From: Roseicyclus persicicus | Lineage (GTDB): Bacteria; Pseudomonadota; Alphaproteobacteria; Rhodobacterales; Rhodobacteraceae | Assembly (NCBI RefSeq): GCF_012395815.1 | Contig: NZ_JAAZQQ010000001.1 | Location: 372,001-436,000 of the forward strand | Direction: 5' to 3' | DNA length: 64,000 nucleotides | Shown here: positions 23,836-33,498 of the stretch, piece after piece | Position numbering within the stretch: position 1 is the stretch's first letter | How the letters are laid out: each line of letters starts with the position of its first letter | Program-made: the position numbers and the translations under genes | Notes under the pieces: generated by a model | Database searches by the model: none | Told to the model about the DNA's origin: nothing | What the model saw: the letters and a program-made list of their open reading frames with translations, nothing else

Positions 23836-24695
23836 TCCGCCGCCTGCAGCTTGTCCTGCGTCCGGGTCTCGAAATCCGACGCGTCGTGGCGTTCCCACAG
23901 CTGCTCGGACAGCGGCCCGAAGGTGCGGTTCACCATCTTGCCGCGCTGCACCGCGGGCCGGGCGTAGAAGCGTTTCGCCCAGGCCACCACGTTCTCGTAT
24001 TCGTGCACCGACAGGAACTCGCCCGCGTCATAGGCCTCGCCCAGCGCCAGCCGCCCGTACCAGGGGCAGATGGCGATGTCGGCAATGGTGAGGCTGTCGC
24101 CCACCATCCACTCCCGCCCCTCGAGGTGCTTGTTCAGCACGTCCATCTGCCGCTTGGCCTCCATGGCGAAGCGGTTGATCGGGTATTCCATCGGGTAGGG
24201 CGCGTAGGCGTAGAAATGCCCGAAGCCGCCGCCGAGATAGGGGGCGCTGCCCATCTGCCACATCAGCCAGGACAGGAGCTCGGGCCGGTCCTTGGGCGCG
24301 CCGAGGAAGGCGCCGAACGTCTCGGCCAGGTGCAGGAGGATCGCGCCCGACTCGAACACGCGCACGGGCTCCGGCCCGCTGCGGTCCACCAGCGCAGGGA
24401 TCTTGGAGTTGGGGTTCACCTCGACGAAGCCCGAGCCGAACTGGTCGCCGTTGCCGATGCGGATGAGCCAGGCGTCGTATTCGGCGGCATGGCCGGCCGC
24501 CAGCAGCTCCTCGAACATCACGGTCACCTTGACCCCGTTCGGCGTGCCCATGGAATAGAGCTGGAACGGGTGGCGGCCCACCGGCAGCGCCTTGTCATGG
24601 GTCGGCCCGGAGATCGGGCGGTTCAGGCCGGCCCATTTGCCACCGTTCTCCTTGTCCCAGGTCCAGACCTTGGGGGGGGTGTAGGTCTCGGTCAT
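23832..24695 (-). CDS. yghU: Glutathione-dependent disulfide-bond oxidoreductase, YghU-type GST
   Basis: A 287-residue nu-class glutathione transferase. It has the N-terminal extension typical of YghU (MTETYTPPKVWTWDKENGG), the thioredoxin-like GSH domain with NSKIPALVD and FESGAILLHLAE (about 85-125), and the C-terminal helical domain SLTIADIAICPWYGRLALG. YghU enzymes reduce disulfide-bonded substrates and organic peroxides with two glutathiones. First gene of the three-gene leftward operon; it diverges from the aconitase X gene across 145 bp, with ATG 24695. Confidence 0.92.
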   Translation of the reverse strand: MTETYTPPKVWTWDKENGGKWAGLNRPISGPTHDKALPVGRHPFQLYSMGTPNGVKVTVMFEELLAAGHAAEYDAWLIRIGNGDQFGSGFVEVNPNSKIPALVDRSGPEPVRVFESGAILLHLAETFGAFLGAPKDRPELLSWLMWQMGSAPYLGGGFGHFYAYAPYPMEYPINRFAMEAKRQMDVLNKHLEGREWMVGDSLTIADIAICPWYGRLALGEAYDAGEFLSVHEYENVVAWAKRFYARPAVQRGKMVNRTFGPLSEQLWERHDASDFETRTQDKLQAAE

Positions 24696-24840
24696 CGCGG
24701 TCTCGGTCCTTTGTCCTGTGCGGTCGTTGTCCCTTGCGAAAATAACGGTGACAAGCCGATTTCCAATCCTGCGGGCTTGCACAGTGCCCCTGCGAAGGCC
24801 AGCCTGCGCCCGGGTGCGGCCGCGGGGCACGAGGGGCGAC

Positions 24841-26526
24841 ATGCAGGACACCGACCGGATCATCCTGGCCAGCGACGCGGCGGGCGACGTCGTGGTCTGT
24901 GCCGAGGGCTTGAGTTTCTGGGGCGGGGTCGACCCCGGCACGGGCCGGGTGATCGACGCCCATCATCCCGCCCATGGCCAGGACCTCGCGGGCCGCGTGG
25001 TGCTGATGCCGACCAGCCGGGGGTCGTGCTCGGGCAGCGGGGTGCTGTTGCAGCTGGCGCTGTCCGGCCGCGCGCCCGCCGCGCTGGTGTTCCACGAGGC
25101 GGAGGAGGTGCTGACGCTCGGCGCGCTGATCGCGGCGCGGATGTTCGACCGGCCGCTCGCGGTGCTGCGCCTGTCGGCGGCGAGTTACGCGGCGCTGGCG
25201 CGCGAGCCCGCCGCCACCATCGCCGGGGGGCGCCTGCGGGCCGGGGCGCTCGACCTGCCGCTGGCGCCTGTCTCGCCGGGCGACCTGGCGCTCGATGAGG
25301 GCGACCGGGCGCGGCTGGCGGGTGCCTCGGGGCGCGCCGTGCAACTGGCGCAGGAGGTGTTGGGCACCATGGCTGCCGCGCAGGGGGCCGCGCGGTTGAT
25401 CGACGTGACGCGGGGCCATATCGACGGCTGCATCCTGGCCCATGACGCCAACCTGATCTTTGCCGAGGCGATGGCCGAAATGGGCGCGCGGGTGGCGATC
25501 CCCACCACGATCAACGCCATCTCGGTCGACCGGCAGGGCTGGCGCGCGCAGGGCGTGCCGCCCGTCTTCGGCGACAAGGCGAGCCGCCTGGCCGACGCCT
25601 ATGTGCGGATGGGCGTCGCCCCCACCTTCACCTGCGCGCCCTACCAGGGCGTGTCGGTGCCCGCGCGCGGCGAGGTGATCGGCTGGTCGGAATCGAATGC
25701 GGTGATCTACGCCAATTCGGTGCTGGGCGCGCGGACGGCCAAGCACCCCGATTACCTCGACCTGTTCATCGCGATGACGGGGCGGGCGCCGGAAACGGGC
25801 GTCTATCTGGACGCCAACCGCGTGGCCGAGGTGGTGATCGAGGTCGAGGCGCCGCTGGGGGCGGATGACGCGCTCTGGCCGCTTCTGGGGTGGCTCGCGG
25901 GGCGGCTGGCGCCTGACCGGGTGCCGCTGCTGCGGGGCCTTCAGGGGCTGAAGCCCGGCCCCGACGACCTGCGCGCGATGTGTGCGGCCTTCGGCACCAC
26001 CTCGGCCTCGGCGCTGTTGCATGTGGCGGGCGTGACGGCCGAGGGGGATGTGCCGCCGCGTGCGGATGCGCCGGTCCTGCGGATCGGGCGGGCGGAGATC
26101 GCCGCCGCCTGGGCGGAGTTCAACCAGGGCCCCGCGACGGTGGACCTCGTCGCCATCGGCAGCCCCCATGCCGCCCTGTCCGAGCTGCGCGCCTTCGATG
26201 CGGCGCTGGGCGGCCGGGCCAGCGCGCCGGGTGTCGCCGCGATCCTGACGGTGGGGCGCGACGTGCTGGAGGGGGCACGGGCCGAGGGGTTGCTGGGCCG
26301 GCTGGAGGCCGCGGGCGTGCAGGTCATCCCCGACCTCTGCTGGTGTTCGATCACCGAGCCGGTGTTCCCGCCCGGGGCCCGCACCCTGATGACGAATTCG
26401 GGGAAATACGCCCACTACGCCCCCGGCCTCAGCGCCCGGGCGGTGCGGTTCGGGTCCATCGCCACCTGCGCCGAGGCGGCGGTGACGGGCCGCGCGGATC
26501 CCGCGCCGCCCGCCTGGTTGGCTTAG
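24841..26526 (+). CDS. Aconitase X (fused swivelling and catalytic domains)
   Basis: A 561-residue AcnX-family dehydratase in which the small DUF126 domain (about residues 1-135, hallmark [20 protein letters not shown]) and the large DUF521 domain (about 150-560) are one chain. Candidate Fe-S ligands are the cysteines in [16 protein letters not shown] and LCWCSITEP. Characterised bacterial AcnX proteins dehydrate cis-3-hydroxy-L-proline; archaeal ones act on phosphomevalonate. The former is likelier here but no proline-catabolic genes adjoin. ATG 24841 follows GAGGGGCGAC. The stop overlaps the convergent ileS stop by three bases. Confidence 0.9.
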   Translation: MQDTDRIILASDAAGDVVVCAEGLSFWGGVDPGTGRVIDAHHPAHGQDLAGRVVLMPTSRGSCSGSGVLLQLALSGRAPAALVFHEAEEVLTLGALIAARMFDRPLAVLRLSAASYAALAREPAATIAGGRLRAGALDLPLAPVSPGDLALDEGDRARLAGASGRAVQLAQEVLGTMAAAQGAARLIDVTRGHIDGCILAHDANLIFAEAMAEMGARVAIPTTINAISVDRQGWRAQGVPPVFGDKASRLADAYVRMGVAPTFTCAPYQGVSVPARGEVIGWSESNAVIYANSVLGARTAKHPDYLDLFIAMTGRAPETGVYLDANRVAEVVIEVEAPLGADDALWPLLGWLAGRLAPDRVPLLRGLQGLKPGPDDLRAMCAAFGTTSASALLHVAGVTAEGDVPPRADAPVLRIGRAEIAAAWAEFNQGPATVDLVAIGSPHAALSELRAFDAALGGRASAPGVAAILTVGRDVLEGARAEGLLGRLEAAGVQVIPDLCWCSITEPVFPPGARTLMTNSGKYAHYAPGLSARAVRFGSIATCAEAAVTGRADPAPPAWLA

Positions 26527-29504
26527 CCCAGGGCCTCGTCGCAGCGGCCGCAGACGCCCGCGTGCGCGTGGTGGCCCACGTCGGGCAGGATCTTCCAGCA
26601 GCGGGCGCATTTCTCGCCGTCCGCCGCGTGGAACACCACGCCGATGCCGGGATCGTCGAGGCGGAAGGCGTCGTCCTGCGGCTCGCCCGCCATCACCGTC
26701 AGCGACGAGGTGATGCAGAGGTCGGCCATGTCGACGGCCTTCACCGTGGCAGCGAGCGCGGTGTCGGCGATCTGCACCAGCGGCGCGGCCTCCAGACTTG
26801 CGCCGATCACCTTGTCCCGGCGCTGCACCTCCAGCGCGGCGGTGACCACGCGGCGGACGCGGCGGATCTCGGCCCATTTCGTAGCGAGCGCTTCATCCCG
26901 CCACGCGGCCGGCGTCTCGGGGAAGTCCTGCAGATGCACGCTCGACGCATCGCCGGGGTGCCGCTCCAGCCAGACCTCTTCCATGGTGAACACCAGGACG
27001 GGCGCGAGCCAGGTCGTCAGCCGCTCGAACAGCAGTTCCAGAACCGTCCGCGCCGCCCGCCGCCGGGGCGTGTCGCCGTCGCAGTAGAGCGCGTCCTTGC
27101 GGATGTCGAAGTAGAAGGCCGACAGGTCCGTGGTGGCGAAGTTGAACAGCGCCTGGAACACGCCCTGGAAGTCGTAGGCGGCGTAGCCTTTGCGCACGAC
27201 CTCGTCCAGCTCCGACAGCCGGTGCAGCACCCAGCGCTCCAGCTCCGGCATCTCTGCCGGGTCAACCCGGTCCGCCGCCGTCACGTCGCCCAGCGACCCC
27301 AGCAGGAACCGCATGGTGTTGCGCAGGCGGCGGTAGCTGTCGGCCACGCCCTTGAGGATCTCCGGCCCGATCCGCAGGTCGACGGTGTAGTCCGACTGCG
27401 CCACCCAGAGCCGCAGGATGTCGGCGCCGTACTGGTCGATCACCTCCTGCGGGGCCACGGTGTTTCCGATGGACTTGGACATCTTCATGCCCTTCTCGTC
27501 CAGCGTGAAGCCGTGGGTCAGGACGCCCCGGTAGGGCGCGCGCCCGATGGTGCCGCAAGCCTGCAGCATCGAGGAATGGAACCATCCCCGGTGCTGGTCG
27601 GTGCCCTCGAGGTACAGGTCGGCGATGCCGTCCTCGGACCCGTCCGGCCTGTCGCGCAGGACGAAGGCGTGGGTCGACCCGCTGTCGAACCACACGTCGA
27701 GGATGTCGAACACCTGCTCGTAGGCGTCGGCGTCATGGTCGTTGCCGAGGAAGCGCGCCTTGGCGCCGGGCTTGTACCAGGCGTCCGCGCCCTCCTGCTC
27801 GAAGGCCTCGAGGATGCGGGCGTTCACGGCCGGGTCGCGCAGCAGGTAGTCGGGGTCCGACGGCTGCGCGCCCTTCTTGACGAAGCAGGTCAGCGGCACG
27901 CCCCAGGCGCGCTGGCGCGACAGCACCCAGTCGGGGCGCGCCTCGATCATGGAATAGAGCCGGTTGCGCCCGGTCCTGGGCGTCCACTCCACCAGCTTGT
28001 CGATGGAGGTGAGCGCCCGGTCGCGGATCGTGTCGCCGTACTGGCCCTTGCCGTCGTCGAGCGCCTTGTCGATGGCCGCGAACCACTGCGGGCGGTTCAG
28101 GCGGATGACGGGGGCCTTCGACCGCCAGCTGTGCGCGTCGCTGATGGTGATGCGCTTGCGGGCCAAGAGCTTGCCGACCTCGACCAGCTTGTCGATCACC
28201 GCCTTGTTGGCGCCGCCGGGCTTGCCGTTCTCCTGGATGATCCGCTGGCCCGCGAAGAAGGGGATGTCGGGGCGGAAGCTGGAATCGTCGAGGATGTTCC
28301 AGGTCATCTCCAGCCCGTGCTTGCGCCCGATCTCGAAGTCGTCGTCGCCGTGGCTGGGCGCGGTGTGCACGAAGCCGGTGCCGGCGTCGTCGGTGACGTG
28401 CTCGCCGGGGAAGAGGGGGACGTCGTAGTCCCACTCGCCGTTCGCCCCCTCGGCGCCGCGCAGCGGGTGGGCGCAGGTGAGCGCGGCCAGCTCCTCGGGC
28501 GCGACGTCGCGCAGGCGGCGATACATCGACGGCTCCAGCCGCATCGCGCCAAGGGCCTCGGCGGCCAGCTTGTCGGCGATCAGGTAGCGGTCGCCGATCC
28601 GCGCCCAGCATTCCTCGGGGCGGCCGGTGATCTCGTAGAGGCCATAGGCGATGTCAGGCCCGAAGCAGATCGCGCGGTTCTGCGGCAGGGTCCAGGGGGT
28701 GGTGGTCCAGATGACGACCTTAAGCCCTTGAAGGGAAGGCCAATGCGGATCGACTGGCGTAGCTTGCTCGACCGGCACCAGCGGGACTTGCTCACCGACC
28801 GCACGGAAACCTTGTTGGTCTCGGCGTCCGACAACCTCGAACGGCACCCACACCGCGTCGGTCTGGCGGTCGTGATACTCCACCTCCGCCTCGGCCAGCG
28901 CGGTCTTTTCCACCGGCGACCACATCACGGGCTTGGACCCCTGGTAGAGCGACCCGTTCATGAGGAAGACCATGAATTCCTCGGCGATCACCCGCTCGGC
29001 GTGGAAATCCATCGTCAGGTAGGGCCGGTCCCACGTCCCCGTGATGCCCAGCCGCTTGAACTCCTCGCGCTGGACGTCGATCCAGCCCTCGGCAAAGCGC
29101 CGGCATTCCTGCCGGAAGGCGACGACATCCACCTCGTCCTTGTTTTGCCCGCGGGCGCGGTACTGTTCCTCGATCTTCCACTCGATCGGCAGGCCGTGGC
29201 AGTCCCAGCCGGGGATGTAGCGGGCGTCCTTGCCCATCATCTGCTGGCTGCGCACCACCATGTCCTTGAGGATCTTGTTCAGCGCGTGGCCGATGTGCAG
29301 GTTCCCGTTCGCGTAGGGGGGGCCGTCATGCAGGGTAAAGGCCGGGCGGCCCGGCTTTTCCCGCAGGCGGTCGTAGACGCCGATCTCCTGCCAGCGGGCC
29401 AGCCAGCCGGGCTCGCGCTGGGGCAGACCCGCGCGCATCGGGAAGTCGGTCTTGGGAAGGTTCAGCGTGTCCTTGTAGTCCACGTCGGTGGTCTCGGCGC
29501 ACAT
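26523..29504 (-). CDS. ileS: Isoleucyl-tRNA synthetase
   Basis: A 993-residue class I synthetase charging tRNA-Ile. The HIGH motif is H70-IGH ([10 protein letters not shown]), KMSKS lies near 675, the CP1 editing domain includes [16 protein letters not shown], and the C-terminal zinc finger uses CARCWK and CGRCDE near 970-990. ATG 29504 follows GAGGAG. Odd feature: coding bases about 28720-28838, just before the TTTPWT segment, encode about 38 residues (GRRDQQGF through SLQGL) that most relatives lack as far as I can recall, with nearly half the codons ending in A or T, unlike the rest of the gene. The reading frame is intact. Confidence 0.97.
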   Translation of the reverse strand: MCAETTDVDYKDTLNLPKTDFPMRAGLPQREPGWLARWQEIGVYDRLREKPGRPAFTLHDGPPYANGNLHIGHALNKILKDMVVRSQQMMGKDARYIPGWDCHGLPIEWKIEEQYRARGQNKDEVDVVAFRQECRRFAEGWIDVQREEFKRLGITGTWDRPYLTMDFHAERVIAEEFMVFLMNGSLYQGSKPVMWSPVEKTALAEAEVEYHDRQTDAVWVPFEVVGRRDQQGFRAVGEQVPLVPVEQATPVDPHWPSLQGLKVVIWTTTPWTLPQNRAICFGPDIAYGLYEITGRPEECWARIGDRYLIADKLAAEALGAMRLEPSMYRRLRDVAPEELAALTCAHPLRGAEGANGEWDYDVPLFPGEHVTDDAGTGFVHTAPSHGDDDFEIGRKHGLEMTWNILDDSSFRPDIPFFAGQRIIQENGKPGGANKAVIDKLVEVGKLLARKRITISDAHSWRSKAPVIRLNRPQWFAAIDKALDDGKGQYGDTIRDRALTSIDKLVEWTPRTGRNRLYSMIEARPDWVLSRQRAWGVPLTCFVKKGAQPSDPDYLLRDPAVNARILEAFEQEGADAWYKPGAKARFLGNDHDADAYEQVFDILDVWFDSGSTHAFVLRDRPDGSEDGIADLYLEGTDQHRGWFHSSMLQACGTIGRAPYRGVLTHGFTLDEKGMKMSKSIGNTVAPQEVIDQYGADILRLWVAQSDYTVDLRIGPEILKGVADSYRRLRNTMRFLLGSLGDVTAADRVDPAEMPELERWVLHRLSELDEVVRKGYAAYDFQGVFQALFNFATTDLSAFYFDIRKDALYCDGDTPRRRAARTVLELLFERLTTWLAPVLVFTMEEVWLERHPGDASSVHLQDFPETPAAWRDEALATKWAEIRRVRRVVTAALEVQRRDKVIGASLEAAPLVQIADTALAATVKAVDMADLCITSSLTVMAGEPQDDAFRLDDPGIGVVFHAADGEKCARCWKILPDVGHHAHAGVCGRCDEALG

Positions 29505-29664
29505 CTCGGGCGCTCCTCATCAATCGGATCGACAGGGGGAATAGAAGCGGCGGTGCGATAGCTCAAGCACCTTGTCCCGGCGGCTCAGGGGTCAGAGCGC
29601 CGGGCGGCTAATTCGAATGATGATCGCGAAGGGCGTCGTCATGGGCGCCGGTATAGGCCCACGC

Positions 29665-29685
29665 CGCGCCCGCGTAAAGGGCGCG
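29665..29685. other. Hairpin in the divergent ileS / monooxygenase spacer
   Basis: CGCGCCC-GCGTAAA-GGGCGCG, a perfect 7-bp stem with 7-base loop, lies in the 230-bp spacer about 160 bp upstream of ileS and 50 bp upstream of the FAD monooxygenase start. The spacer otherwise holds no gene I can support. The hairpin could belong to either leader; no T-box or other known riboswitch was recognised. Confidence 0.3.
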
Positions 29686-29734
29686 GGCGACGTGCCGCAT
29701 GGGAGGGCGCGGGGGGCGGGCTAGGCTATGGCTC

Positions 29735-30940
29735 ATGGAGATCGGAATCGCAGGGGCGGGGATCGGCGGGCTGGCGGCGGCGGCGCTGCTCGCGCAGGAC
29801 GGGCACCGCGTGCGCGTCTACGACCGCTTCACCGCGCCGCAGCCGGTGGGATCGGGGCTGGTGATCCAGCCCGTGGGCCTCGAGGTGCTGGACGCGGTGG
29901 GCGCGGGGCAGGCGGCCCGTGCGCTGGGCGCGCCGCTCGCCGCGCTGCACGGCGACACCGCCGAGGGGCGCATCGTGCTGTCGGTCGCCTATGGCGCGAC
30001 GCCCGCGCGGCAGGGCCTCGGCATCCACCGCGCGGCGCTGTTCCAGCTTCTGCTCGACGCGGCCCTTGCGGCGGGGGCCGAGCTGGTGCCGGGCCACGCG
30101 GTCACGGGGCGCGACGGCCCCCGGCTCCTGTTCGCGGGCGGCGGCCGCTCGGGGCGCTGCAACCTGATCGTGGACGCCGCCGGCGCGGGGTCCGTCCTGT
30201 CGCCGCTGCGGGCCCGCCCGCTGCCCTATGGCGCGATCTGGGCGACGGTGCCCTGGCCCGAGGCCACCGATCTGCCGGCCGACCGCCTGAGCCAGCGCTA
30301 CCGCCGCGCCGACCGGATGCTGGGCGTCCTGCCCGTGGGCGCGCGCCCCGACCGGCCCGACCGGCGGCTGGCCGCGGTGTTCTACTCGATGCGGGTCGAG
30401 GACCACCCGGCATGGGCCGAGGGCAGCTTTGCCGACTGGCGCGCCGATGCGCTGGCCCTCTGGCCCGCGATGGCGCCCTTCCTGCACGACCGCCTCGGCA
30501 AGTCGGATTTCACCTTCGCCCGCTACAGCCACGGGTCGCTCCGCGCGCCCTGGGGTGACGGGATCGCCCATATCGGCGACGCCGCCCACCGCGCCAGCCC
30601 GCAGCTGGGGCAGGGGGCGAACATGGCGCTGCTGGATGCGCTGGCGCTGGCCCGCGCGCTCAGGCAGGCCCATGGCGAGGAGGCGCTGCGCCTCTACGCC
30701 GGGGCCCGGCGCTGGCATGTCGCCGCCTACCAGGCGATGAGCGCCGCCTTCACCCCGCAGTACCAGTCGGACAGCGCCGTGCTGCCGGTGCTGCGCGACC
30801 GCGTGCTGGCGCCCCTGTCGCGGCTCGGGCCGGTGCCGGCGATCCTGACGAGGCTTGTCTGCGGCGACCTCCTGCCGCCGATGCCCGCGCTCAGCCCGCG
30901 GGCGGTGCGGGGGTTCCCACCCGCGCTGCCGCCCGGCTGA
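29735..30940 (+). CDS. FAD-dependent monooxygenase (UbiH/salicylate hydroxylase-like)
   Basis: A class A flavin monooxygenase of 401 residues. The N-terminal Rossmann motif GIAGAGIGGLAAAALL (about 4-19) and the second FAD motif HIGDAAHRASPQLGQGAN (about 282-299) are complete. The protein hydroxylates or epoxidises an unidentified, probably aromatic or quinone, substrate; no adjacent pathway genes help. ATG 29735 gives MEIGIAGAG at the right distance from the GxGxxG motif. Its 3' end overlaps the convergent DMT transporter gene by 50 bp. Confidence 0.9.
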   Translation: MEIGIAGAGIGGLAAAALLAQDGHRVRVYDRFTAPQPVGSGLVIQPVGLEVLDAVGAGQAARALGAPLAALHGDTAEGRIVLSVAYGATPARQGLGIHRAALFQLLLDAALAAGAELVPGHAVTGRDGPRLLFAGGGRSGRCNLIVDAAGAGSVLSPLRARPLPYGAIWATVPWPEATDLPADRLSQRYRRADRMLGVLPVGARPDRPDRRLAAVFYSMRVEDHPAWAEGSFADWRADALALWPAMAPFLHDRLGKSDFTFARYSHGSLRAPWGDGIAHIGDAAHRASPQLGQGANMALLDALALARALRQAHGEEALRLYAGARRWHVAAYQAMSAAFTPQYQSDSAVLPVLRDRVLAPLSRLGPVPAILTRLVCGDLLPPMPALSPRAVRGFPPALPPG

Positions 30941-31835
30941 CGCTGCGTTCCCGCACGACGATGTAGAGCCCCGCCGCGATCGTCACCCCGATGCCGGCAA
31001 GGGCAAGGCCGTTGGGGAACTCGGCGAACAGCATCAACCCCACCAGCGCCGCCGCCGGGATTTCCAGGTACTGCATCGGCGCCAGCGTCGAGGCCGGCGC
31101 GAACCGCAGCGACCATGTCATCAGCAGGTGCCCGAGCGACCCCGTGACCCCCAGCGCGATCAGGAGCCACAGCGCCCCCGCGTCGGGCGGCGCGATCCAG
31201 CCCGTCAGGGGCGGCGTGCCCCCGATCCCCGGCAAAAGGAGCAGCGGCGCGAGGATCGGCAGCCCGATCAGCCCGCCAAGGCCCTGCAGCGCGACGGGGT
31301 CGATGTCCTTGGCCACCTGCCGCGTCACCAGCATGAAGAAGGCGAAGATTACCGCCACGCCCAAGGGCAGCAGCGCGGGCCAGCCCACGGCGGCAAAGCT
31401 TGGCTGCACCACCATCATCGTCCCGACGAAGCCCACCGCGCAGGCGGCCATGCGGCGCGGCCCGACCTCCTCCTTCAGCACGTAGTGGCCGAGGATCAGC
31501 ATGATGAAGGGCATCACGAAGGCGATGGCGACCGCGTCGGCCAGCGGCAGGAACCGCAGCGCCGAGAACATCATCCCGATGCCGCAGATCTGCAGAGCCG
31601 TGCGGATCGCGGCCAGCCGCACCACGCGGCCCGACGGAAAGATCGTCGCCCGCATCAGGAGCGCGACCGGCAAGAGCAGCCCCGCCTGCGCGAGGAAACG
31701 CACGAGGATCAGCTGCAGCAGCGGAAAGTCGTCGCCCAGGATCTTGGCGAGCGCGTCCGAGAACGGGATCATGAGGCAGAAGCCCAGCATCAGCAGGATG
31801 CCGAGAAGCGGCCGGTCGGCGTGGGCGTGGGTCAT
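30891..31835 (-). CDS. DMT-superfamily transporter (EamA/RhaT type)
   Basis: A 314-residue membrane protein with ten predicted helices in two EamA repeats; the first repeat contains ALRFLPLADAVAIAFVMPFI and the second SLRFAPASTLAPMQYLEIPA, the paired motifs of the family. It is probably an efflux or uptake carrier for an amino acid, nucleoside or metabolite; the substrate cannot be told. ATG 31835 is 41 bp after the oxidoreductase stop on the same strand, so co-transcription with the ycjX cluster is possible. Its last 50 bp are antisense to the end of the monooxygenase gene. Confidence 0.92.
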   Translation of the reverse strand: MTHAHADRPLLGILLMLGFCLMIPFSDALAKILGDDFPLLQLILVRFLAQAGLLLPVALLMRATIFPSGRVVRLAAIRTALQICGIGMMFSALRFLPLADAVAIAFVMPFIMLILGHYVLKEEVGPRRMAACAVGFVGTMMVVQPSFAAVGWPALLPLGVAVIFAFFMLVTRQVAKDIDPVALQGLGGLIGLPILAPLLLLPGIGGTPPLTGWIAPPDAGALWLLIALGVTGSLGHLLMTWSLRFAPASTLAPMQYLEIPAAALVGLMLFAEFPNGLALAGIGVTIAAGLYIVVRERSVSRAAARVGTPAPPAG

Positions 31836-31876
31836 GGGCCCGTTCTGCCCCGCGCAACCGGCAATGTCACGGCCCC

Positions 31877-33493
31877 TCAGCCCTCGCCGTTCAGGTAGCC
31901 CCAGACCGCCGAGATCACGACCGAGCCCTCGCCCACCGCGCTCGCCACCCGCTTGACCGACCCGGCCCGCACGTCGCCCACCGCGTAGATGCCCGGGCAG
32001 GAGGTGGCATAGGCCGAGCCCGCCCCGGCCGCGTCGCCGGTCAGGACGAAGCCGTTGTCGTCCAGCGCCACGTGCCCCGACAGCCAGCCGGTGTTGGGCG
32101 CCGCCCCGACCATGACGAAGACGGCCCGCGTGTCCTGCCGCCGCTCGCCGTCCGCATCCCGGATCGTGATGGCCTCCAGATGGTCGTCCCCGTGCAGCGC
32201 CACCATCGCCGCGCCGTAATGCACCGTGATCCGCGGGTGTGCCGCGATCCGGCCCGACAGGTAGCTCGACATCGAGGCGGCGAGCGAACTGCCGCGGACG
32301 AGGATGTGGACGTGCCGCGCCGTGCGGGCGAGGAACATCGCCGCCTGCCCGGCCGAGTTGCCGCCGCCGATCACCACGACCTCGGTATCGCGGCAATAGC
32401 GCGCCTCCACGTCCGTCGCGGCGTAGGAGACGCCCGCCCCCTCGAAATGGTCCAGCCGGTCGACCGGCAGGCGGCGGTACTGCACGCCGGTGGCCACCAC
32501 GATCGACCGCGCGCAGGTCTCGGCCCCGTCCTCCAGCGTGACGCGGAAGCTGCCGTCCTCGTTGCGCGCCAGCGCGGCGGCCCGGCGCGGCATGGCGAAG
32601 CGGGTGCCGAACTTCATCGCCTGCACCTCGCCGCGCCAGCACAGGTCGGCGCCCGAGATGCCGGTCGGAAAGCCCATGTAGTTCTCGATCCGGCTCGAGG
32701 TGCCGGCCTGCCCGCCGATGGCGAGGTCCTCCAGCACCAGCGCCGACAGCCCCTCGGACCCGGCATAGACCGCCGCCGCCACGCCCGCGGGGCCGCCCCC
32801 CACGATCAGCACGTCGTGCAGCTCGTCCGCGTCGAAGGCGAGGTCGAGGCCCAGCCGCGCCGCCACCCGCCGGGGCGTCGGGTCGGGGATCACCTCGTCG
32901 CGCCCGAAGATCACGGCGGGCTGCGCCCGGCCGAGCGGGCATTGGTCGGCCAGCACCTCGGCCTCGTGCTCCTCCAGCGTGAGCGACCGCACGGGGATGC
33001 GGTTGCGGCCCGCGAAACTGGCGATCTCGCGGATGCGGCGGTCGCTCTCGGCGCCGATGAGCGTCAGGCTCGCCTCGCCGCTTTCGATCATGCGGCGGCG
33101 GCGGGCGGCCAGCACGGTGATGACGATGTCCGACATCTCGGGCATCCGCGCCATCAGCTCCAGCATCGCGTCCCGCGGCACGCAGATCAGGCGGGTCTCC
33201 CGCACCGCCCGCGCGCCGGTCAGGAGCCGCCCGCCCGACAGGAAGCCGATGTCGCCGAAGAACTGCGACGGACCCAGCGTCGCCGCGCCGTATCGCGCGC
33301 CGGTGCGGGCATCGACGGCTTCGAGCTCGCCTTCGACCACGTAGCAGAACCGGTCCATCCGGTCGCCCGCGCGGAACAGCGTCTCGCCCGCGGCGATGGT
33401 TTCCTCGGTGCCCGCCTCGCGCATGGCGGCGACGTGGTCGTCGTGGAGCGGCGTGCGCACCATGGTGCGGAGGTCGGCGGCGAGACTTTCCAT
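31877..33493 (-). CDS. Cyclic-nucleotide-binding domain fused to a thioredoxin-reductase-like FAD/NAD(P) oxidoreductase
   Basis: A 538-residue three-part protein. Residues about 15-135 form a cNMP-binding (CAP effector) domain with GETLFRAGDRMDRFCYVVEG and SQFFGDIGFLSG. Residues about 150-215 look like a degenerate thioredoxin-like region. The C-terminal TrxR-like flavoprotein has LIVGGGPAGVAAAVYA and VVVIGGGNSAGQAAMFLA. The CxxC redox pair of thioredoxin reductase is absent; the expected place reads SGADLCWRGEVQAM. Electron acceptor and ligand are unknown. AAGGAG at the very end of the TIGR01620 gene (stop TAA within it) is its ribosome-binding site, so it belongs to the ycjX operon. Confidence 0.9.
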   Translation of the reverse strand: MESLAADLRTMVRTPLHDDHVAAMREAGTEETIAAGETLFRAGDRMDRFCYVVEGELEAVDARTGARYGAATLGPSQFFGDIGFLSGGRLLTGARAVRETRLICVPRDAMLELMARMPEMSDIVITVLAARRRRMIESGEASLTLIGAESDRRIREIASFAGRNRIPVRSLTLEEHEAEVLADQCPLGRAQPAVIFGRDEVIPDPTPRRVAARLGLDLAFDADELHDVLIVGGGPAGVAAAVYAGSEGLSALVLEDLAIGGQAGTSSRIENYMGFPTGISGADLCWRGEVQAMKFGTRFAMPRRAAALARNEDGSFRVTLEDGAETCARSIVVATGVQYRRLPVDRLDHFEGAGVSYAATDVEARYCRDTEVVVIGGGNSAGQAAMFLARTARHVHILVRGSSLAASMSSYLSGRIAAHPRITVHYGAAMVALHGDDHLEAITIRDADGERRQDTRAVFVMVGAAPNTGWLSGHVALDDNGFVLTGDAAGAGSAYATSCPGIYAVGDVRAGSVKRVASAVGEGSVVISAVWGYLNGEG

Positions 33494-33498
33494 GATCG

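Noticed and set aside
25980-29561. Open frame of nearly 1,200 codons antisense to ileS
   Set aside because: Covers the whole ileS gene in the opposite direction with low-complexity product; ileS is complete and certain.
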